Assembly (NCBI GenBank): GCA_014526335.1
Contig: JACTAT010000001.1
Span: 2,149,851 to 2,213,850 of the forward strand
Length of the DNA stretch: 64,000 nt
Direction of reading: 5' to 3'
From: Chrysaora quinquecirrha
Taxonomy: Eukaryota > Cnidaria > Scyphozoa > Semaeostomeae > Pelagiidae
The notes under the pieces were generated by a model. It saw only the letters and a list, made by a program, of their open reading frames with translations, did not search any database and was not told the DNA's origin. This document shows positions 59,160-64,000 of the stretch, piece by piece. Made by a program: the position numbers and the translations under genes. Numbering within the stretch: the stretch's first letter is position 1; each line of letters opens with the position of its first letter.

Positions 59160-59486
59160 GTATATATTGGCTGACAATTTTAATATTAGTGATTAATTGG
59201 TGATTAATATTAGTGATTAGTGATTATTGATTAGTGATGCGTGTATTAGTTATTAGTGATTGTTTTGATAGTGATAATTGTTTTGATAGTGATTGCTTTT
59301 ATACTGATAATATTCGCTAGTGATTGCTTTGACAGTGAGTATTGGTAAGTTGTGGTTTTGAGAGTGATAGTATTGCTAGTAGCTGTTTTGATAGCGAAAT
59401 TATATGCTAGTGATTGTTTGAATGATAAGAGTATTGGCTAATGATTGTGTTGATAGCGATTACTTTGATAGTTATAATATTCGCTA
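59160..59486. repeat. Degenerate AT-rich minisatellite
   Basis: Repeating TAGTGATTGTTTTGATAGTGA with variants, about 20-30 bp units. Ends at the LTR boundary. Confidence 0.75.
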
Positions 59487-59488
59487 GT

Positions 59489-60049
59489 TGTAGAAAATTA
59501 CCTGTTTCAGGCTCAAAGATTCGATCCCAGGCAAGATGTTTCCTGGGTTAACAGGCTAGAATTACCGTCAATGTCAAAGGACGGTTCGAAACTAGACTCA
59601 TTTCAAATGTCGTAACAAATATAAATAGAGGACTGTGTGATAAATTATGAAATATAAAAGGCTTACCAAGAATATAAGATGCAATAAACAAGAAATCTAC
59701 ATAAGAATAAGCGAGAATACGTGTGATTGTCCGTGTCAGTTCATCTGCTTCTGGTTAATCGAATGTTCCAGTCCAACGTTCCATGTACAGCGATAATTCT
59801 TTATCCATGAGATTCCCATCAATTTATGTGAGCAGCAATCAATTTCCATTAATAGAGAGTTCCAAATTTTTGGATAAATCGAGATTTATAGATTCTTCTT
59901 GTAATTCAGAGAGTTCATTCGTTTCAAAGAGTGTTCAGATCAACAACAAAAAAGCAACTGACAACCACACGTCGTTTCATGGTACAAAAATCCAAAAATA
60001 AAAAAGAGAAAGAGGCTGAGGGCCCGAGGGCTGGGGTCTTTTTCCCACA
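59489..60049 (-). repeat. 3' LTR of BEL/Pao retrotransposon
   Basis: On the - strand it starts TGTGGGAAAAAGACCCC directly after a polypurine tract (AAGGGGGGAG, 60050-60059) and ends TTTTCTACA, giving TGT...ACA termini and 561 bp. Its partner LTR is outside the window, so ends cannot be confirmed by comparison. Confidence 0.65.
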
Positions 60050-60059
60050 CTCCCCCCTT
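60050..60059 (-). other. Polypurine tract
   Basis: AAGGGGGGAG on the - strand between the pol stop and the LTR: the expected plus-strand primer site for an LTR element. Confidence 0.65.
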
Positions 60060-60079
60060 GACCAGCTACACTCAAGAGT

Positions 60080-63000
60080 CTATACATAGTTCTGGAGCTG
60101 GTCAATGATTTGAATCCGTTCGTTAGCAATCTGTGCAGCTCGACGTTTTGGTCTGACTGATAGTTCTGGTTGTACATCTGTAGTTTTCTCTTTAATTTCA
60201 CTGTGCGCTATTTCCGTATCTGGAATCTCTAGTGGATAGAGCTTTTGAAGTGGTCGCTCCAAGATCTGACCATTTGCCATTCTGACTCCTGCACCTCGTA
60301 CCACGTCGTCCTTTCCTTGGATGAGTTTTTCGATCTTTCCTAGTTTCCATGAACTTCGGTTGCGTTTATTTTCGTTCTCTACAAGCACAATGTGACCCTT
60401 TCCAATTTCTGGATGGTTTCCGCGATGTTCATTGAACCGATGAAATTCTCGTAAGTTGACTAAATATTCTGATCTCCAACGTTTCCAGTAGTGTTGTAAT
60501 ACACGTGACAAGTAGCGCTGTCTCTTTCTGGCTTGATCTGCGTTGTCGCTTGATTCTTCACTGCTATCACTGTCCCTGAACTCTGGTGGGTTAAGCAATC
60601 TACGTCCAATTATGAGATGAGATGGTGTCAATGGTTCCGATAAATCGTCTGGGTAAAGATACGTCAATGGTCTTGAATTCAGTACTGCTTCAATGTTTGT
60701 TATTTCAGTCTGAAGCTCATCATACGTTAGATTAGCCTTCCCGACGCATTTCTTTAGACACAATTTTACGCTTTTTATCAAACGCTCATAAAAACCTCCC
60801 CACCACGGAGCTTTAGCGAGATTGAACTGCCAGTGGATTCTATTTGTAGCAAGATATGATTGTATCTTATTTGCTTTGAAAAGGGTAGTGAGCTGTTTTG
60901 ATGCGGCCTTGAAAGTTTTAGCGTTATCTGTAACTATCAAACTTGGGAAACCCCGTCGATTGATGAATCTTTTGAGACACAGCAAGAATGTTTCTGTTGA
61001 TAAGTCTGGCACAATCTCTAGATGAAGTGCTCTTGTTTTTCCGCATGTAAATAGCGCTAAATAAACCTTTCTTGATTGATTTGATTTTGATTTGACGAAG
61101 AGCGGTCCGGCAAAGTCAATTCCGACAGATTCAAATGAATGCCCGCTTGTTACTCGGAATTCTGGAAGTTGACTGCTTGGTGGATTACCGTATGATTGTC
61201 CTTGGATCCATCTACAGATTTTGCACTGATGAATGATCCTTTTGACGAGCTGTCTGCCTTTCGTTATCCAGAAGCGAGTTCTTAGTTCTAAGAGCGTCTC
61301 TTTTGTGCCGTTGTGCATGACCTTTTCGTGACAGTCTGTGACTATCAAGATTGTGAGATAGTGGTCTCTAGGCAGAAGTATAGGCCTTTTCGTTTCGAAT
61401 TCTAATTCAGATTTGTTTAAACGACCCTTGCATCGAATAATGTTCATTTCGTCTTCATAGATTCCCAGTTGTTTCGACAGGTTGTTCAGTTTTGAGGGAT
61501 CGATAGTCGACTGTGCTTGGCATATCAATAACCTTTCTGCTTCCTTCAGTTCTGAAGCCGTGAGAGCTCCCTTGACTCTTTCGTTTTTGTTTTTAGAATT
61601 ATTGACGAAGCGCAATACGAATGCCATGATTCTTAGAACTTTCTTGTAACTACTGTACCTTTCAATATCGATTATTTCTTGTAGATTCGAGGTGGGTTTC
61701 AATTGAACAAGAAGTGTTGTGTCTTGTATAGAGCTCTGTGATTTCATTTCGTCAAGACAATTCTCGGGTATTTCTTTCGACTCTACCGCCGTAGGCCATG
61801 CCGATTTGTCGCAAGTAAGCCATTCGGGACCTTTCCACCATTCAGATTTATTCTCTAAAGAGGCTGGATTGAGCTTTCTTGTGGGTATATCCGCAGGATT
61901 TTCTCTGCCTGGACAATGCGACCATAGCTTGATGTCAACTAATTTGCGAATTTCTTGAGCTCTGTTTTCAACGAATATTTTCCATTCACGATTGACCCCC
62001 TTTATCCAGCATAAGGCGACAAACGAGTCAGTCCAGCATTGACAGATTTCTACTGGAAGTAAAGGTTGAAGCGTGTCCTTGATGTTAGTAATCAAACGCG
62101 CTAAAATAACACATGATAAGAGTTCGAGGCGTGGAATCGTTGTTTTACCAAGAGGTGCCACTCTAGATTTCGAGGCTACAAGGCTGACGGATGTTTGATC
62201 GTTATTCGTGATCTTGGCGAAAACTGCTGCTGCATATGCACTTTCTGAACTGTCACAGAAGCCGAAAAGTTGGACCCTTTCTGGTTTATCTCTTAAATCG
62301 TCGAAATAGTATCTAGGGACTGTAACATCATGAGCCCCTTTAAGTTGGTTAAGCATTGCACTCCATTCATCTTTAAGGTCTTCTGGAAGAGCTTCGTCCC
62401 AATCAATATTCCGTTTGAATACCTTTTGCATGAAGACTTTGAATTGGGTTGTTACCGGTGTTATCAGACCAAGTGGATCGTAAATCTTTGCAATGGCTCT
62501 TAATAAGTTCCTTTTCGTTGCTTGAAGATTTTCGGCGAATTTTGCAATTTCAGCTAAGTTAAACACAAGTTTGTCTTGTTGTATGTCCCAGGATAAACCT
62601 AGTACCTTGCTATTCGCTGCTTGTTCAAGAGTATCTCTTTCGAATGTTGATTTTGCGAATGATTGATCATCTTCATTAAGTGTTCTTTCTTCTGTTGGCC
62701 TGTCAAGAGTTGCATTTTCGCGAGAGATTATTTGCGATATCACCTTTGGCGAATTTGATTGCCACTTGCGAAGGTTGAATCCTCCATCCCTCATGATATT
62801 CTTTGATTTTTCATACATATTGAACACCTCACTTTCACTATATCCACCAGAATTCATGTCATCGACATAAAGTGAGTTCATGAGTCTTGTAGAAATTTCT
62901 GAATCTTCGCCTTGGTATTTCTCGATGTGGTGTCTTAGAGTCGCATTCAGAATGAAAGGGCTCGAGGTGACACCAAAAACCACTCGTTGAAATCGGTAGA

Positions 63001-64000
63001 TGGTCGGAGATGATTCGGGTTTGCTGACATCGTCATGCCATAAAAAGCGTAGGACATCACGATCTGCTTTGTTTACGGAAATCATTAGAAACGCCTTTTC
63101 AATGTCTGCAGATAAAGCTATCGGATACAGACGAAAACGAGTTATGATATCGGCAACTGTCTTCAGAAGGCATGGTCCTGCATAAAGACATTTGTTAAGC
63201 GATGTACCTGATGACGTGGAAGCTGATGCGTCATACACTACTCTTACTTTGGTTGTTGCCTTGTCTTGTCGCACAACGGGATGATGAGGCAGATAATGTG
63301 TTTTTCCAACTGGACTTGTGTCACTTTCCTTCACCCTTTCTATTATTCCGCGTGTTTCTTGGTCATTGATGATTGCATCATACTCTTTTTGAAGTTCAGG
63401 ATTATTGCTCAATTTCTTGCACAATAGTTCAAGACGCCTTTTGCATAATTGATAATTATCAGGCAACAATGGGTGGTCTTCTTTCCATGGTAGTTTGGCT
63501 TCATAGTGACCGTCAACAAAGTCTATATCATCACAGAAATTCTGATAGATCGTTTCTTCATTCTTGGAAATTCCAATGCTCTCTAGATCCCAAAATTTGG
63601 ATAGTTGATTCGTCAAAGCTTGAATTTCGCTTTCTTCCTTTGAGATGTAAGAGGTCGCTCTTAGTACATGGGTTTGCACTAAGTTTGTTGAAGTCAAATT
63701 TGTTTCAGGGCAGTTCGGTAGATTTCCTGACAAAATCCATCCAAGATGTGATTCGAGGGCCATAGGCCCCCCTTTCTCCCCCTTGAGACACCCTCCTGTG
63801 AAGAATGTCCAGTAAAAGTCCAGACCAATCAGAATGTCGATATCTAAGTCTTGATTTCCATCAGGGTTATAATCTGCTAGAGGCAGGGTGTTCAAATAGG
63901 GGTACTGATTCATTGCCATCTGCACGGGCTGGTTTGTAACTGGAGCACATATTGTAGGCAATACATACGCCGTGACGTACATATTTAGGTTGCTATAAGG
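60080..64000 (-). CDS. BEL/Pao retrotransposon Pol polyprotein, partial at window edge
   Basis: At least 1,300 residues open on the - strand with no stop up to the window edge, so the gag/protease start is missing. Numbered from Met at 63982: aspartic-protease-like end (DILIGLDFYW, about 49), reverse transcriptase with VVYDASAS (about 249) and YVDD (372-375), RNase H-like/Peptidase_A17 region (LFGFCDSSESAY, about 565), integrase zinc finger with H..H..C..C (about 883-921), integrase core with catalytic residues near D956, D1017 and E1065, and a C-terminal BEL domain (about 1195-1260). The frame is intact, so this copy may be young. It is antisense to the spectraplakin and probably intronic. 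Confidence 0.95.
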   Translation of the reverse strand, partial: PYSNLNMYVTAYVLPTICAPVTNQPVQMAMNQYPYLNTLPLADYNPDGNQDLDIDILIGLDFYWTFFTGGCLKGEKGGPMALESHLGWILSGNLPNCPETNLTSTNLVQTHVLRATSYISKEESEIQALTNQLSKFWDLESIGISKNEETIYQNFCDDIDFVDGHYEAKLPWKEDHPLLPDNYQLCKRRLELLCKKLSNNPELQKEYDAIINDQETRGIIERVKESDTSPVGKTHYLPHHPVVRQDKATTKVRVVYDASASTSSGTSLNKCLYAGPCLLKTVADIITRFRLYPIALSADIEKAFLMISVNKADRDVLRFLWHDDVSKPESSPTIYRFQRVVFGVTSSPFILNATLRHHIEKYQGEDSEISTRLMNSLYVDDMNSGGYSESEVFNMYEKSKNIMRDGGFNLRKWQSNSPKVISQIISRENATLDRPTEERTLNEDDQSFAKSTFERDTLEQAANSKVLGLSWDIQQDKLVFNLAEIAKFAENLQATKRNLLRAIAKIYDPLGLITPVTTQFKVFMQKVFKRNIDWDEALPEDLKDEWSAMLNQLKGAHDVTVPRYYFDDLRDKPERVQLFGFCDSSESAYAAAVFAKITNNDQTSVSLVASKSRVAPLGKTTIPRLELLSCVILARLITNIKDTLQPLLPVEICQCWTDSFVALCWIKGVNREWKIFVENRAQEIRKLVDIKLWSHCPGRENPADIPTRKLNPASLENKSEWWKGPEWLTCDKSAWPTAVESKEIPENCLDEMKSQSSIQDTTLLVQLKPTSNLQEIIDIERYSSYKKVLRIMAFVLRFVNNSKNKNERVKGALTASELKEAERLLICQAQSTIDPSKLNNLSKQLGIYEDEMNIIRCKGRLNKSELEFETKRPILLPRDHYLTILIVTDCHEKVMHNGTKETLLELRTRFWITKGRQLVKRIIHQCKICRWIQGQSYGNPPSSQLPEFRVTSGHSFESVGIDFAGPLFVKSKSNQSRKVYLALFTCGKTRALHLEIVPDLSTETFLLCLKRFINRRGFPSLIVTDNAKTFKAASKQLTTLFKANKIQSYLATNRIHWQFNLAKAPWWGGFYERLIKSVKLCLKKCVGKANLTYDELQTEITNIEAVLNSRPLTYLYPDDLSEPLTPSHLIIGRRLLNPPEFRDSDSSEESSDNADQARKRQRYLSRVLQHYWKRWRSEYLVNLREFHRFNEHRGNHPEIGKGHIVLVENENKRNRSSWKLGKIEKLIQGKDDVVRGAGVRMANGQILERPLQKLYPLEIPDTEIAHSEIKEKTTDVQPELSVRPKRRAAQIANERIQIIDQLQNYV

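Overview
This is animal genomic DNA: AT-rich, with many small exons, long introns full of short dispersed repeats, and few intergenic signals. The dominant content is the 5' half of one spectraplakin-type cytolinker gene (MACF1/dystonin/Shot family) on the + strand. I could reconstruct 32 coding exons (515 to 58853, about 1,630 residues) by joining GT-AG (once GC-AG) boundaries in phase and matching the family's domain order. The mix of a conserved spectraplakin, an intronless Cys-less pentameric ligand-gated channel, a BEL/Pao retrotransposon and abundant MITE-like hairpins suggests an early-branching marine invertebrate, possibly a cnidarian. That placement is inference and weak.

Layout. 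515-6165: two calponin-homology domains (actin-binding region), with the first exon(s) left of the window. 7551-35840: plakin-domain spectrin repeats with an embedded SH3 fold, interrupted by a 1 kb exon (16950-17955) coding a large disordered insertion. 36825-58853: start of the spectrin-repeat rod; the rest of the gene lies right of the window. 59489-64000: a BEL/Pao LTR retrotransposon on the - strand, probably inserted in the next intron and cut by the window edge.

Three other genes lie inside introns of the spectraplakin. In the 9853-15240 intron is an intronless + strand reading frame (11721-13805) with one in-frame TGA, SPR repeats and two SxIP motifs typical of EB1-binding microtubule plus-end proteins. 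In the 24440-27722 intron is a two-exon + strand gene for a small membrane-anchored protein of unknown function. In the 30771-35713 intron is an intronless - strand gene for a Cys-less ligand-gated ion channel, flanked by roughly 400 bp inverted repeats.

The remaining intron space is mostly mobile or tandem DNA: TTAA-flanked MITEs, several other hairpin MITE families, two tRNA-derived SINE families, minisatellites, a 160 bp satellite, and a head-to-tail array of three roughly 2 kb Helitron/Helentron-like units (42051-48234), the first two almost identical. I see no bacterial genes, CRISPR arrays or rRNA genes.
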